Origin: Paracoccaceae bacterium | Lineage (GTDB): Bacteria > Pseudomonadota > Alphaproteobacteria > Rhodobacterales > Rhodobacteraceae | DNA length: 64,000 nt | Assembly: GCA_021647745.1 (NCBI GenBank) | Contig: JAKIUB010000010.1 | Span: forward strand, 16,595 to 80,594 | Direction: 5' to 3' | Shown here: positions 32,771 to 41,112 of the stretch, one piece after another | Layout of the letters: each line of letters begins with the position of its first letter | How positions within the stretch are numbered: the first letter of the stretch is position 1 | The notes under the pieces: model-generated | Databases searched by the model: none | What the model was told of the DNA's origin: nothing | Seen by the model: the letters and a program-made list of their open reading frames with translations, nothing else | Made by a program: the position numbers and the translations under genes

Positions 32771-33928
32771 ATGAAAACAATAACAACCACCGAGGCGTTG
32801 GCAGAATTCTGCACAGAATGCGCCACCCACCCCTATGTAACTGTAGATACAGAGTTTTTGCGCGAGCGAACCTATTATTCCAAGCTCTGCCTTGTGCAGG
32901 TGGCAATGCCCGGTGAGGACACTATTGGCGCGGCGCTGATAGACCCGCTGGCCGAGGGTATGGACCTTGCCCCGCTTTATGCGCTGTTCAAGGATGAAAG
33001 CGTGGTAAAGGTCTTTCATGCTGCGCGGCAGGATATCGAGATTTTTGCGGTCGAGGGCGGGGTTATTCCAAAACCGTTTTTTGATACACAGGTTGCGGCG
33101 ATGGTCTGCGGCTTTGGCGAGCAGGTCGGCTATGAAACGCTGGTGCGGAAGATTGCCCGTGAACAGGTGGATAAAACAAGTCGTTTCACCGACTGGTCGC
33201 GCCGCCCGCTGACAGACAAACAAAAAGTATATGCCCTCGGAGATGTAACCCACTTGCGGGTGGTCTATGAATATCTGGCTGCAGAGCTGAAGACCAAGGA
33301 CCGCGAAGGCTGGGTGCAGGAGGAACTGGCGGTATTGATGGACCCTGACACCTATATCATCCGCCCGGAAGACGCCGGCAAGCGCCTGAAAACACGCACA
33401 AACTCACCACGGTTTCTGGCCGTAGCTTTCGCTTTGGCCCAGTTTCGGGAGAGCTACGCGCAGGACCGCAACATTCCACGCCCACGGGTATTCAAGGATG
33501 ACGCCCTGCTTGAACTGGCGGCCAACAAACCAAAGGACCACAGCGACCTGGCCCGTTCGAGGCTGCTGCGTGAAGGCCGCAAAGGGCCAATCGCCGAGGG
33601 GATATTGAAAGCGGTGAAAGCCGGAATGACCCTGCCGGAAAAAGATCTGCCCCAGCCACCCAAGTCTCGCGAAAAAGCCCAGGGCAGTGAAGCGCTGGGT
33701 GATCTTTTGCGGGTGCTGCTCAAGGCCAGATCATCGGCTGAAGGTGTGGCCAGCAAGCTGATTGCAACAGCAGCGGATCTTGAGCGGATCGCGGCGGAGG
33801 ACGCCCCCGATGTTCATGCCCTGAAGGGCTGGCGGCGGCAGGTCTTTGGCGCCTATGCCCTGCGGCTGAAGGCCGGCGAGATTGCGCTTTCGGCCGGACC
33901 GGACGGTGTAAAGATCATCGAACTATGA
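32771..33928 (+). CDS. rnd: Ribonuclease D
   Basis: A 385-residue 3'-5' exoribonuclease of the DEDDy group, which trims tRNA and other stable RNAs. The Exo I motif is VTVDTEFLRE near residue 22, Exo II FHAARQDIEIF near residue 80, and Exo III has Tyr and Asp in YALGDVTHL near residue 158. The rest contains HRDC-type helices (PRFLAVAFALAQFRESYAQ, LLELAANKPKDHSDLARSRLL). The start ATG at 32771 fits the family N-terminus; the longer frame crosses the divergent promoter. The cobK-like gene downstream overlaps by 4 bp. Confidence 0.94.
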   Translation: MKTITTTEALAEFCTECATHPYVTVDTEFLRERTYYSKLCLVQVAMPGEDTIGAALIDPLAEGMDLAPLYALFKDESVVKVFHAARQDIEIFAVEGGVIPKPFFDTQVAAMVCGFGEQVGYETLVRKIAREQVDKTSRFTDWSRRPLTDKQKVYALGDVTHLRVVYEYLAAELKTKDREGWVQEELAVLMDPDTYIIRPEDAGKRLKTRTNSPRFLAVAFALAQFRESYAQDRNIPRPRVFKDDALLELAANKPKDHSDLARSRLLREGRKGPIAEGILKAVKAGMTLPEKDLPQPPKSREKAQGSEALGDLLRVLLKARSSAEGVASKLIATAADLERIAAEDAPDVHALKGWRRQVFGAYALRLKAGEIALSAGPDGVKIIEL

Positions 33929-34563
33929 AGCTGGCACTATCGGGAGGCTCGCGGGAAGCAAATTTGCTGGAAAAAGAGCTTTTTGCGGTCGGCATCAAAA
34001 TAGACCCGTCAGGCGCTATCGCTGTGGTCGCAGCCCATCCTTTTGATACGGATATATGGGAGTGCGCTGCGCTTTCGATGGCAGGCAAGCCGCATATCGG
34101 GCTTTTGCGGCCAGCATGGCGGGCAACTGCCGAAGATGAGTGGCAGAGCGCGGCAAGTGCCGAAGAGGCCGCCGCCTTGTTGGCAAAACAGGGCGTTAAG
34201 CGCGCTCTGCTTGCTGTGGGAAATAGCCGGCTGGCTCCGTTTTACCGGCTGCCGGATATCGAGCTTTGTGTGCGCTCGCGCAATGCCCCGCATCCGCCCG
34301 CCCCGCCGCGAGGCCGGATACGGACAATGCGCGGACCATTTGATATTGCCGGAGAAATCGAGGAGCTGCGCGATCAGGGCATAGATATGATTGTTGCCCA
34401 TAATGCCGGTGGCCCTGGCGGCTGGCCCAAGCTCGGCGCTGCGCGAAAACTCGGGATACCTGTTTTGTTGATCTCCCGCCCGAAACTACCCGATATGGAG
34501 ATGGTAGAAACCGTGGACGAGGCTTTGGCATGGGCAAAGCGCCACATGGGGCTGGACGATTGA
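33925..34563 (+). CDS. Shortened precorrin-6A reductase (CobK/CbiJ)-like protein
   Basis: A 212-residue protein. The sequence shows CobK features: AAHPFD near residue 38, RTMRGPFDIAGEIEEL near 133, VAHNAGGPGGWPKLGAARKLGIPVLLISRPKLP near 155-188. Usual CobK is about 240-260 residues with a VxGGFGG block between strand 1 and the HPF motif; that block is absent here and the N-terminus reads LALSGGSREANLLEKELF. So the cofactor site may be altered. It overlaps rnd by 4 bp. The protein could still reduce a corrin precursor, or have a changed role next to the B12-dependent enzymes downstream. Confidence 0.68.
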   Translation: MKLALSGGSREANLLEKELFAVGIKIDPSGAIAVVAAHPFDTDIWECAALSMAGKPHIGLLRPAWRATAEDEWQSAASAEEAAALLAKQGVKRALLAVGNSRLAPFYRLPDIELCVRSRNAPHPPAPPRGRIRTMRGPFDIAGEIEELRDQGIDMIVAHNAGGPGGWPKLGAARKLGIPVLLISRPKLPDMEMVETVDEALAWAKRHMGLDD

Positions 34564-34604
34564 AGCCATAAGGCCTAAATACTCGACAAAAGGAGTCAGA
34601 GACT

Positions 34605-35018
34605 ATGGCCACGGAAAAATTTGAAGAGATTGTCGAAGATTTCGGATTTATCGACGAATGGGAAGACCGCTATCGTTATGTGATCGATCTGGGCAAGAAA
34701 ATGGCCGAGATGGATGAAGCGCACAAGATCCCGGAAACCAAGGTGCATGGCTGTGCATCGCAGGTCTGGATCATGCCGGACCTTTCAGCCGATGTGATCC
34801 GCTTTACCGGCGATAGCGATGCCATGATTGTGCGCGGGCTTATTGCCACCCTGCATGCGCTTTATGATGGATTGCCCTATAAAGATGCGCTAGAGGTGAA
34901 CGCGCTGAAGGAGATGGGGCGGCTCGGGCTGGACCAGCATCTTTCGGCACAACGCAGCAACGGCCTTCGGGCCATGATCGAGCGTTTGCGCAAGATCGCA
35001 GAAAAACAGGTTGGATAA
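34605..35018 (+). CDS. sufE: SufE-family sulfur acceptor protein
   Basis: A 137-residue SufE-fold protein. SufE takes persulfide sulfur from the cysteine desulfurase SufS and passes it to the SufBCD scaffold in Fe-S cluster assembly. The acceptor Cys is in KVHGCASQVW near residue 49, and EFRYRYVIDLGKK-like (DRYRYVIDLGKKM) is the family start. No sufBCDS genes are in the window, so it acts in trans. Its last codons approach the next gene's start at 35020 within 2 bp. Confidence 0.92.
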   Translation: MATEKFEEIVEDFGFIDEWEDRYRYVIDLGKKMAEMDEAHKIPETKVHGCASQVWIMPDLSADVIRFTGDSDAMIVRGLIATLHALYDGLPYKDALEVNALKEMGRLGLDQHLSAQRSNGLRAMIERLRKIAEKQVG

Positions 35019-35019
35019 C

Positions 35020-36024
35020 ATGAATTTGCTGAGCAGGCTTCTGGATGAGCGCGACTGGCTGATGGCTGACGGGGCCACGGGCACCAACCTGTTTAACCGC
35101 GGGCTGGAAGCGGGCGAAGCGCCCGAGCTTTGGAATGTGGACCAGCCTTCGAAAATCAAGGCACTTTACCGCGATGCGGTTGATAGCGGCTCGGATATTT
35201 TCCTGACCAATTCCTTTGGCGGCACCGCCGCGCGGCTGAAATTGCACAACGCCCAGCACCGCGTGCGCGAGCTGAACAAAGCCGCCGCCGAGCTGGGCCG
35301 CGAGGTGGCCGACAAGGCTGGCCGCCCGGTGGTGGTGGCGGGTTCCGTTGGCCCTACCGGCGAGATATTCGAGCCGCTTGGCCCGCTTAGCCATGCGGAA
35401 GCCGTTGAAATGTTTCAAGAGCAAGGCGCGGCCTTGATGGAAGGCGGGGCCGATGTGCTTTGGCTGGAAACCATTTCAGCGCCGGAAGAATATAAGGCGG
35501 CCGCCGAGGCTTTTGCCAATATCGGCGCACCTTGGGTGGGTACTATGAGCTTTGACACCGCTGGCCGCACCATGATGGGGCTTACGTCTTCTGACATGGT
35601 GGATATGGTGCAGGGAATAGATAATCGCCCCATCGGCTTTGGGGCCAATTGCGGCGTTGGGGCGTCTGATTTGCTCCGCACCATTCAGGGATTTAAAGCG
35701 GCCAACCCCGAGGTGCCGATTGTGGCCAAGGGCAATGCCGGCATTCCTAAATTCGTGCATGGGCATATCCATTATGACGGCACGCCTGAACTAATGGGGC
35801 AATATGCGGTGATGGTGCGCAATTCCGGCGCCAAGATCATTGGCGGCTGTTGTGGCACCATGCCAGAACACCTTGTAGCCATGCGCAAGGCGCTGGAGGA
35901 AACCCCGATGGGACCACCGCCAACGAATGCTGAAATCGAAGCGGTGCTTGGCGGGTTTTCTTCCGCTTCAGACGGCACCGGCGATGCGCCTCTTCCAAAA
36001 CGCGTACGGCGCAGGCGTAAATAG
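35020..36024 (+). CDS. Homocysteine S-methyltransferase component of a split MetH-like system
   Basis: A 334-residue protein of the Pfam S-methyl_trans (BHMT/MetH N-terminal) family, which transfers a methyl group to a zinc-bound thiol such as homocysteine. Start motif LMADGATGTNLF at residues 14-25; zinc ligands Cys211 (FGANCG) and Cys277-Cys278 (IGGCCGT). The start is the ATG at 35020; a TTG three codons upstream is less likely. It is followed by a corrinoid protein and DUF1638. Betaine-homocysteine methyltransferase is the usual database label, but this context favours a separated MetH homocysteine module. The C-terminal KRVRRRRK tail is unusual. Confidence 0.85.
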   Translation: MNLLSRLLDERDWLMADGATGTNLFNRGLEAGEAPELWNVDQPSKIKALYRDAVDSGSDIFLTNSFGGTAARLKLHNAQHRVRELNKAAAELGREVADKAGRPVVVAGSVGPTGEIFEPLGPLSHAEAVEMFQEQGAALMEGGADVLWLETISAPEEYKAAAEAFANIGAPWVGTMSFDTAGRTMMGLTSSDMVDMVQGIDNRPIGFGANCGVGASDLLRTIQGFKAANPEVPIVAKGNAGIPKFVHGHIHYDGTPELMGQYAVMVRNSGAKIIGGCCGTMPEHLVAMRKALEETPMGPPPTNAEIEAVLGGFSSASDGTGDAPLPKRVRRRRK

Positions 36025-36113
36025 TCGTTGAGCGGCGCGCGCAGGTCGGTTACTGCCATGTGAGCGCCGAAATTATAGGCAGAATTTGACAACCATAACT
36101 GAGGGATAGCCCA

Positions 36114-36812
36114 ATGTCAGACGAAGAAGACGATCTCATCCTTGATGAGCTGGACGATGGGGAACTTGTGCTGCAAATGCACGACGATCTTTATGACGGT
36201 ATGGCTGACGAGATCGCCGAAGCCGTGCATATTCTGCTCAAGCGGAAGTGGACGCCTTATGATGTCCTGACCAAGGCATTGGTTGAGGGCATGCGCATTG
36301 TCGGTATTGATTTTCGCGATGGTATCTTGTTTGTGCCCGAAGTGCTGCTCGCCGCAGGCGCGATGAAAAAGGGCATGCATATTCTTAAGCCGCTCCTAAT
36401 AGAAACCGGCGCGCCGCAGCTTGGCAAAATGGTGATCGGCACGGTGAAAGGCGATATCCATGATATCGGCAAAAATCTGGTGGCGATGATGATGGAAGGG
36501 GCGGGGTTTGAGGTCGTTGACCTTGGGATCAACAACCCGGTGGAAGATTATATTGAAGCTTTGAAACGCGAGAACGCCGATATCCTCGGTATGTCGGCGC
36601 TGCTGACCACCACCATGCCCTATATGAAAACCGTGATCGATACCATGGTCGAGCAGGGGATCCGCGATGATTATATCGTGCTTGTGGGTGGTGCGCCGCT
36701 GAACGAGGAATTTGGCAAGGCCATCGGCTCTGACGCCTATTGCCGCGATGCCGCCGTGGCCGTGGAAACCGCCAAGGAATTCATGGCGCGCAAGCATAAC
36801 CGTGCCGGATAA
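36114..36812 (+). CDS. Corrinoid (B12)-binding methyl carrier protein
   Basis: A 232-residue two-domain protein. The helical cap (residues about 20-95, VHILLKRKWTPYDVLTKALVEGM) is followed by a B12-binding Rossmann domain with GDIHDIGKN at residues 113-121; His116 is the expected lower cobalt ligand, and GMSALLTTTMPYM plus VLVGGAPLNEEF complete the binding loops. It resembles MtbC/MtmC carriers and the cobalamin module of MetH. It would hold methylcobalamin between a methyl-donor enzyme and the homocysteine module upstream. The start is the ATG after GAGGGATAG. Confidence 0.92.
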   Translation: MSDEEDDLILDELDDGELVLQMHDDLYDGMADEIAEAVHILLKRKWTPYDVLTKALVEGMRIVGIDFRDGILFVPEVLLAAGAMKKGMHILKPLLIETGAPQLGKMVIGTVKGDIHDIGKNLVAMMMEGAGFEVVDLGINNPVEDYIEALKRENADILGMSALLTTTMPYMKTVIDTMVEQGIRDDYIVLVGGAPLNEEFGKAIGSDAYCRDAAVAVETAKEFMARKHNRAG

Positions 36813-37398
36813 AACGCTGGTCATTGCTTGTGGTGCGCTGGCCCGCGAGGTGCTGGCGCTGATCGAGCTGAATAACTGGCAGCATATGGAGCTGATATGC
36901 CTGCCGGCTGATTTGCACCTGCGCCCCGATAAAATCCCCGATGCGGTGGAGGCGGCGGTGCTGGATGCGTGCGACAAATATAGCCGGATATTTGTGGCCT
37001 ACGCCGATTGCGGTACTGGCGGCTTGCTGGCGGCGCGCTGCGCAGCACTTGAGGTGGAAATGATTAAGGGGCCGCATTGTTATTCATTTTTTGAAGGCAA
37101 CGAAGCTTTTGCTGCACGCGGCGAAGTCACCAGCTTTTACCTGACGGATTTTCTGGCCCGGCAATTCGAGGCCTTTGTGATCAAACCCATGGGGCTGGAT
37201 AAGCACCCCGAGCTGCGCGACATATATTTTGGCAATTATGAAAAACTGGTTTACCTCGCCCAAACCGAAGACGAGGGGCTGACGCGGGCGGCAGAGGCGG
37301 CTGCCGCGCGGCTTGGGCTGGATTTCGAGCGCCGCTTTACAGGGTATGGGGATTTGGTTGCGGCATTGGCAGATGTTTCCTCACAGGTATATAAATAG
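36802..37398 (+). CDS. DUF1638 protein linked to the corrinoid system
   Basis: A 198-residue cytoplasmic protein of family DUF1638. I recognise LVIACGALAREVLAL at the start, the YADCGTGG block near residue 70 and GPHCYSFFEGNEAF near residue 92; several Cys and His could bind metal. The start is likely the GTG at 36802, overlapping the corrinoid gene by 11 bp; no ATG lies near. DUF1638 genes often sit beside corrinoid methyltransferases, and from memory fitness data in Rhodobacterales tie it to methionine synthesis. Its biochemical step is unknown. Confidence 0.8.
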   Translation: MPDKTLVIACGALAREVLALIELNNWQHMELICLPADLHLRPDKIPDAVEAAVLDACDKYSRIFVAYADCGTGGLLAARCAALEVEMIKGPHCYSFFEGNEAFAARGEVTSFYLTDFLARQFEAFVIKPMGLDKHPELRDIYFGNYEKLVYLAQTEDEGLTRAAEAAAARLGLDFERRFTGYGDLVAALADVSSQVYK

Positions 37399-37399
37399 T

Positions 37400-37427
37400 T
37401 TGACAACCTTGAGGGTATGTGTAAAAT
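37400..37427 (+). promoter_or_regulatory. Sigma-70-type promoter before the lipoprotein gene
   Basis: TTGACA (37400-37405) and TAAAAT (37422-37427) are spaced by 16 bp, 37 bp upstream of the ATG at 37464. The next gene has AGGGG as ribosome site. This suggests a transcript separate from the DUF1638 operon. Confidence 0.6.
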
Positions 37428-37463
37428 TTTCTGGCAATTACAACTACTACTTAGGGGAAAATA

Positions 37464-37811
37464 ATGAAAAAAGTCGCATATGCCGCAGCCGCACTTCTGT
37501 TTGTAGCTGCATGTGATGTCAGTGATCTGGATGTGGGTGGTGGCGGTATCGGCTTGAACCACGTCATGACAATCAACAATAATACTGGCGTAACCATGAC
37601 CCAGTTTTATGCCTCGAATAGTGGGCAGCGTTATTGGGGTCCGGACCAGCTGGGCGCTACGGTAATGTATTCGGGATCGGGCCGTCTGATTAATTTTGAG
37701 GATGGTACTGGCGCGTGCCTCTATGATTTCAAGGCAGTATTTGCCGATGGCGACCAATTGATTACCACCAACAGAAACGTATGTGTGGAATCAAACTGGA
37801 GCTATAACTAG
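37464..37811 (+). CDS. Small predicted lipoprotein of unknown function
   Basis: A 115-residue protein with a lipoprotein signal peptide: KKVAYAAAALLFVAAC, lipobox V-A-A-C, with Asp after Cys. The mature part begins with a Gly-rich stretch and contains INNNTGVTMTQFYASNSG, which suggests a beta-rich fold, and two further Cys (GACLYD, NVCVES) likely to form a disulfide. No family is recognised. It has its own promoter and a strong terminator, so it is a single-gene unit. Confidence 0.7.
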   Translation: MKKVAYAAAALLFVAACDVSDLDVGGGGIGLNHVMTINNNTGVTMTQFYASNSGQRYWGPDQLGATVMYSGSGRLINFEDGTGACLYDFKAVFADGDQLITTNRNVCVESNWSYN

Positions 37812-37839
37812 GCTCTGCCCATATCCGATTATATTTTGA

Positions 37840-37868
37840 CCGCGCCCGGTTCGGGCGCGGTTTTTTTT
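37840..37868 (+). terminator. Rho-independent terminator of the lipoprotein gene
   Basis: An 8-bp perfect stem (CCGCGCCC/GGGCGCGG) with a 5-base loop is followed by eight T. It lies 28 bp past the lipoprotein stop. Confidence 0.9.
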
Positions 37869-37921
37869 ATAGATAATCCGAGGCCCGGGTTCGGGCGCGG
37901 TTTTTTTATAGGTAATCCGAG
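37845..37921. repeat. Tandem duplication of terminator arm plus dctD 3' end
   Basis: Two near-identical copies of about 38 bp, offset by 39-40 bp: each has CGGGCGCGG, a T-run, ATAG-TAATCCGAG. The second copy contains the last codons and stop of dctD; the first is a dead copy of them. They differ in T-run length (8 versus 7) and one base (ATAGAT/ATAGGT). Confidence 0.85.
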
Positions 37922-39252
37922 CGGCTTAGCCCGTATTTTGCCATTTTTTCGTTCAGCGTGCGGCGCGGCAGTACCAGCTCGTCCATCACCTTGGCAACAG
38001 AGCCGGAATGGCGGCGCAGGGCATTGTCGATCAGCATGCGCTCAAAGGCTTCCACATGTTCTTTCAGGGGTTTTTCCTCGGGGGTTTCGCCTGCCGGTTC
38101 GTCGGCGGCTGTGGCCAGCAGCTTGCTCACCTCTTCCGGCCCGTGCTGGCTTTGCATCACCACCCGCTCGGCGAGGTTTTGCAGCTGCCGGATATTGCCC
38201 GGCCACTGTGCCTTGAGCAGATTGGCGGCGTCCGAGGCCGAGATTTCAGGGGTTTCTATGCCGTATTCCTCGGCAAAAAGCTGGGTGAAGCGCGAAAACA
38301 GTACAAGGGTATCCTCACCGCGCTCGCGCAGGGTCGGCACGGATATTTCCATGCCCGAAAGGCGAAAGTATAGCTCGGGCCGAAGCTGGTCCTTGAGCGG
38401 AGTATTGCCCTCGTCGAGGCTGGCAACCGAAATGATCCGCACCCGTGCCGGCTCGCCATCTTCATGCTCGCGATCCTGAGTTTCGATAAACCCCAGCAAT
38501 CTGGCCTGTAGCTCGGGAGACAGCCCGCCGGCATCTTCCAGACACAGGGTGCAAGGCTCGGACATTTCCGATATCGGGCGGATATCGGCGGAATCTGATG
38601 GGCCAAACAGATGTTTTGTAAGGGCCTCCTCATCAAGAGCCGTGCAATTGAGGGTGATAAATGCCTTGCCCTGGCGCGGGCCGCAGGCATGGATGGCGTG
38701 GGCGATCAGGCTTTTGCCGGTGCCGGTCTCGCCGGCAATTAGTACATGGCTGTCGGCAAAGGCAAAGTCCAGAATATCCTCGCGCAGTTTTTCAATGCTT
38801 GGCGAGGTGCCCATCAGCTTGCGCAGCAGCACCGAACTGTCAGACAGCTCCCGGCGCAGGGCGCGGTTTTCTATCGTCAGTTTTCGGGCAGCGATGGCGC
38901 GTTTACACAGGTCGGCCAGCCGCTCGGGATCAAAGGGTTTTTCCATAAAGTCATAGGCGCCGATCTGCATGGCCTCGACCGCCATCTGCACATCGCCGTG
39001 CCCGGTAATCAGGATAACAGGCAGGCTCTGGTCCGAGCTGTGCAGGCGCTTGAGCATCTCCATCCCCCCCATGCCGGGCATGCGGATATCGGAGACCACA
39101 ACCCCCTTGAACAAGCTGCCGATCTCGGCCAGCGCCGCTTCGGCATTTTCAAAAGCCAGGGTTTTGAAACCGCTCAACTCAAGCCATTGGCTGATTGATT
39201 CCCGCATATGGGCCTCGTCGTCGATAATCGCTATTTTATATTCGTTTGACAT
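37906..39252 (-). CDS. dctD: DctD-like response regulator lacking the sigma-54 contact motif
   Basis: A 448-residue regulator: receiver domain (residues 1-120, phosphoacceptor Asp55 in VVSDIRMPG), AAA+ domain (about 145-370, Walker A GETGTGKS at 174-181) and a Fis-type helix-turn-helix at the end (GSVAKVMDELVLPRRTLNEKMAKYG). The GAFTGA loop expected after LFG is absent; residues 216-236 read LFGPSDSADIRPISEM instead, and the Walker B Asp-Glu is LEDA. So sigma-54 activation and possibly ATP hydrolysis are lost. It is encoded with dctB, overlapping by 1 bp. The DctP/Q/M transporter genes usually found nearby are not in the window. Confidence 0.88.
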   Translation of the reverse strand: MSNEYKIAIIDDEAHMRESISQWLELSGFKTLAFENAEAALAEIGSLFKGVVVSDIRMPGMGGMEMLKRLHSSDQSLPVILITGHGDVQMAVEAMQIGAYDFMEKPFDPERLADLCKRAIAARKLTIENRALRRELSDSSVLLRKLMGTSPSIEKLREDILDFAFADSHVLIAGETGTGKSLIAHAIHACGPRQGKAFITLNCTALDEEALTKHLFGPSDSADIRPISEMSEPCTLCLEDAGGLSPELQARLLGFIETQDREHEDGEPARVRIISVASLDEGNTPLKDQLRPELYFRLSGMEISVPTLRERGEDTLVLFSRFTQLFAEEYGIETPEISASDAANLLKAQWPGNIRQLQNLAERVVMQSQHGPEEVSKLLATAADEPAGETPEEKPLKEHVEAFERMLIDNALRRHSGSVAKVMDELVLPRRTLNEKMAKYGLSRSDYL

Positions 39253-40997
39253 TATTTTTCTGCCTCTGTTTCTGGTTGCACCAAGGGGAGTTCAAGGGTG
39301 AAAATTGCGCCTAGGGGGGAGGTGTTTCGGGCCATCAGCCGGCCACCCATTTCGGTGGCGATACCGGCAGAGATGGCTAGGCCGAGACCAACCCCTTCGC
39401 CGGGCGCTTTAGTGGTGTAGAACGGCTCGAAAAGTGCCTCAGGGTCATCAAATCCGGGGCCGTTATCCTGCACGGTCAGGCGGGCATAGCTGTCTTGGGA
39501 AACCGCCACCTCGATGCGCGGCTCGGGGATGTCTTTCAGGGCGTCCATTGCGTTGCGCAACAGGTTAACGATGATCTGCTCGGTGCGCACCGTATCGCCC
39601 ATGGTGTAGACGGGGGTGTCCGGCAGGGTCAGCACAATGCGCACGGTTTGCTTGCCGAGTTGGGGGGCCATCATCGCCATTGCCGAATGGACACATTGGC
39701 AAAGGTCGATCATCACCGCAGTATCTTCGGGTTTTCGGGCGTAGGATTTCAGCTGTTTGGTGATTACGCCCATGCGGGCGATCAGGTCGTCAATGCGCTG
39801 AAAGCTGGTTTTGGCTTCTTCCAGCCGATCGCGGCTGACCAGCAGACGCGCACCGGCAAGGTAGGTCCGCATAGCGGCCAGTGGCTGGTTCAGCTCGTGG
39901 CTGACAGCCGCCGACATTTGCCCAAGTGAGGCCAACTTGGAGGCCTGCTCCAGGTTTTGCTCTGCCGATTGCAGGTTGCGCTCGGCGCGCTGGCGCTGGG
40001 CCACTTCGGCTGACAGCCGGGTGTTGAGGGCGCGCAGTTCGTCGCCCTCGGCGCTCAGGCGCACCGCCTCTTTGGCGCGGCGCCGTGAAGAATAGAAAAA
40101 CGCCAGCGCGGCCAAAATTGCGATTCCCATAATTTCGAGCGCCAGAATAGCATTTACCCGCGCAGAAATATTTCGGGTGGAGGCAAAATAGTGGATCTTC
40201 CAGCCACGAAAGACGACCGGCGATTCGGCCGCAAACAGGCGCTCGCCGTCAATAAACACAAAATCATTGAGCGTGGATTGCTGGAGTGCGTCCAAGACCC
40301 GGCGCGAGGTGGAGTATTCGCCTTCTTTCAGCAGGTTTTGCAATGATTCCCCACGCCATTGCAACTCGGAAGAAAGCTGAACATCTCCCAGAGAATTGAC
40401 GAGTGCAACAAGCAACCCAAGCCGCCGCCACAGGGTTTCCTGAGTGCCTAGATCAACCTCGACCACAATCACCCCGATGGACTTGGGACCGATTGTGATC
40501 TTTTGGGAAAAGAAGAACTGATAGGCGATCTGGTCTGCTGCACTGGCCGAAAATACAGTGCCCGGATTGCGTAGCGCATCAAGAAAATAGGGTTTTTGAC
40601 GAAAGAACTTGCCGATTTGGCGGCGGTTCGAGCTGGCGACAACCCGACCTGTGATATCGAGCAAGAGCACGGAAGCAGCGCCGATTTCCTCCGAAATCTC
40701 GATCAGGCGCTGCGAGGTGGCGGAATAGTCGTTGGTTTGCAGGGTCGAGGTCAGGGTGACATCTTGTGCTAGCAAAAACGGCACAACCGAGTGTTTTTGC
40801 AGGATACTTTTGATATTACCGGCATAGAGCGCGGCACGGGTCTGGGATGTGGTGCGCAGGCTTTCGGTGAAGCGCTGGGTGAAAAAACTATATGATGCCC
40901 AGAGGAGCAATACGGCCACCACCAGAGAGGCCGCAAAAACCAGCGGTAAAAAACGCCCACGGTGCAAGGCCGGTATTTGGAGGGTATCCGCACTCAT
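39252..40997 (-). CDS. dctB: C4-dicarboxylate sensor histidine kinase DctB
   Basis: A 581-residue membrane kinase. A first transmembrane helix at about residues 17-38 leads to a large periplasmic double-PAS sensor (residues about 40-285), then a second helix near 290-312 and a coiled-coil (LRALNTRLSAEVAQRQRAERNLQSAEQNLEQ). The catalytic core has the phospho-acceptor His in SAAVSHELNQPLAAMRTYLAG, the N box (IIVNLLRNAMDAL), G1 (VQDNGPGFDD) and G2 (GEGVGLGLAIS). DctB normally senses succinate, fumarate or malate and phosphorylates DctD, whose gene follows. Confidence 0.92.
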   Translation of the reverse strand: MSADTLQIPALHRGRFLPLVFAASLVVAVLLLWASYSFFTQRFTESLRTTSQTRAALYAGNIKSILQKHSVVPFLLAQDVTLTSTLQTNDYSATSQRLIEISEEIGAASVLLLDITGRVVASSNRRQIGKFFRQKPYFLDALRNPGTVFSASAADQIAYQFFFSQKITIGPKSIGVIVVEVDLGTQETLWRRLGLLVALVNSLGDVQLSSELQWRGESLQNLLKEGEYSTSRRVLDALQQSTLNDFVFIDGERLFAAESPVVFRGWKIHYFASTRNISARVNAILALEIMGIAILAALAFFYSSRRRAKEAVRLSAEGDELRALNTRLSAEVAQRQRAERNLQSAEQNLEQASKLASLGQMSAAVSHELNQPLAAMRTYLAGARLLVSRDRLEEAKTSFQRIDDLIARMGVITKQLKSYARKPEDTAVMIDLCQCVHSAMAMMAPQLGKQTVRIVLTLPDTPVYTMGDTVRTEQIIVNLLRNAMDALKDIPEPRIEVAVSQDSYARLTVQDNGPGFDDPEALFEPFYTTKAPGEGVGLGLAISAGIATEMGGRLMARNTSPLGAIFTLELPLVQPETEAEK

Positions 40998-41112
40998 GAT
41001 AAATACCTAAGGGCCGATCACAAAATGCTCAAGTATGTTTGATTGGTCAAATAGCGGCTTTCCGCTTATCCAGAGATCATAAACCAATGAATTCACATTC
41101 GAGGAGAGTGAA

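Noticed and set aside
41040..41065. Apparent FNR site TTGATTGGTCAA near msrP/dctB
   Set aside because: The half-sites are two bases too close (12 instead of 14 bp) for an FNR dimer site.
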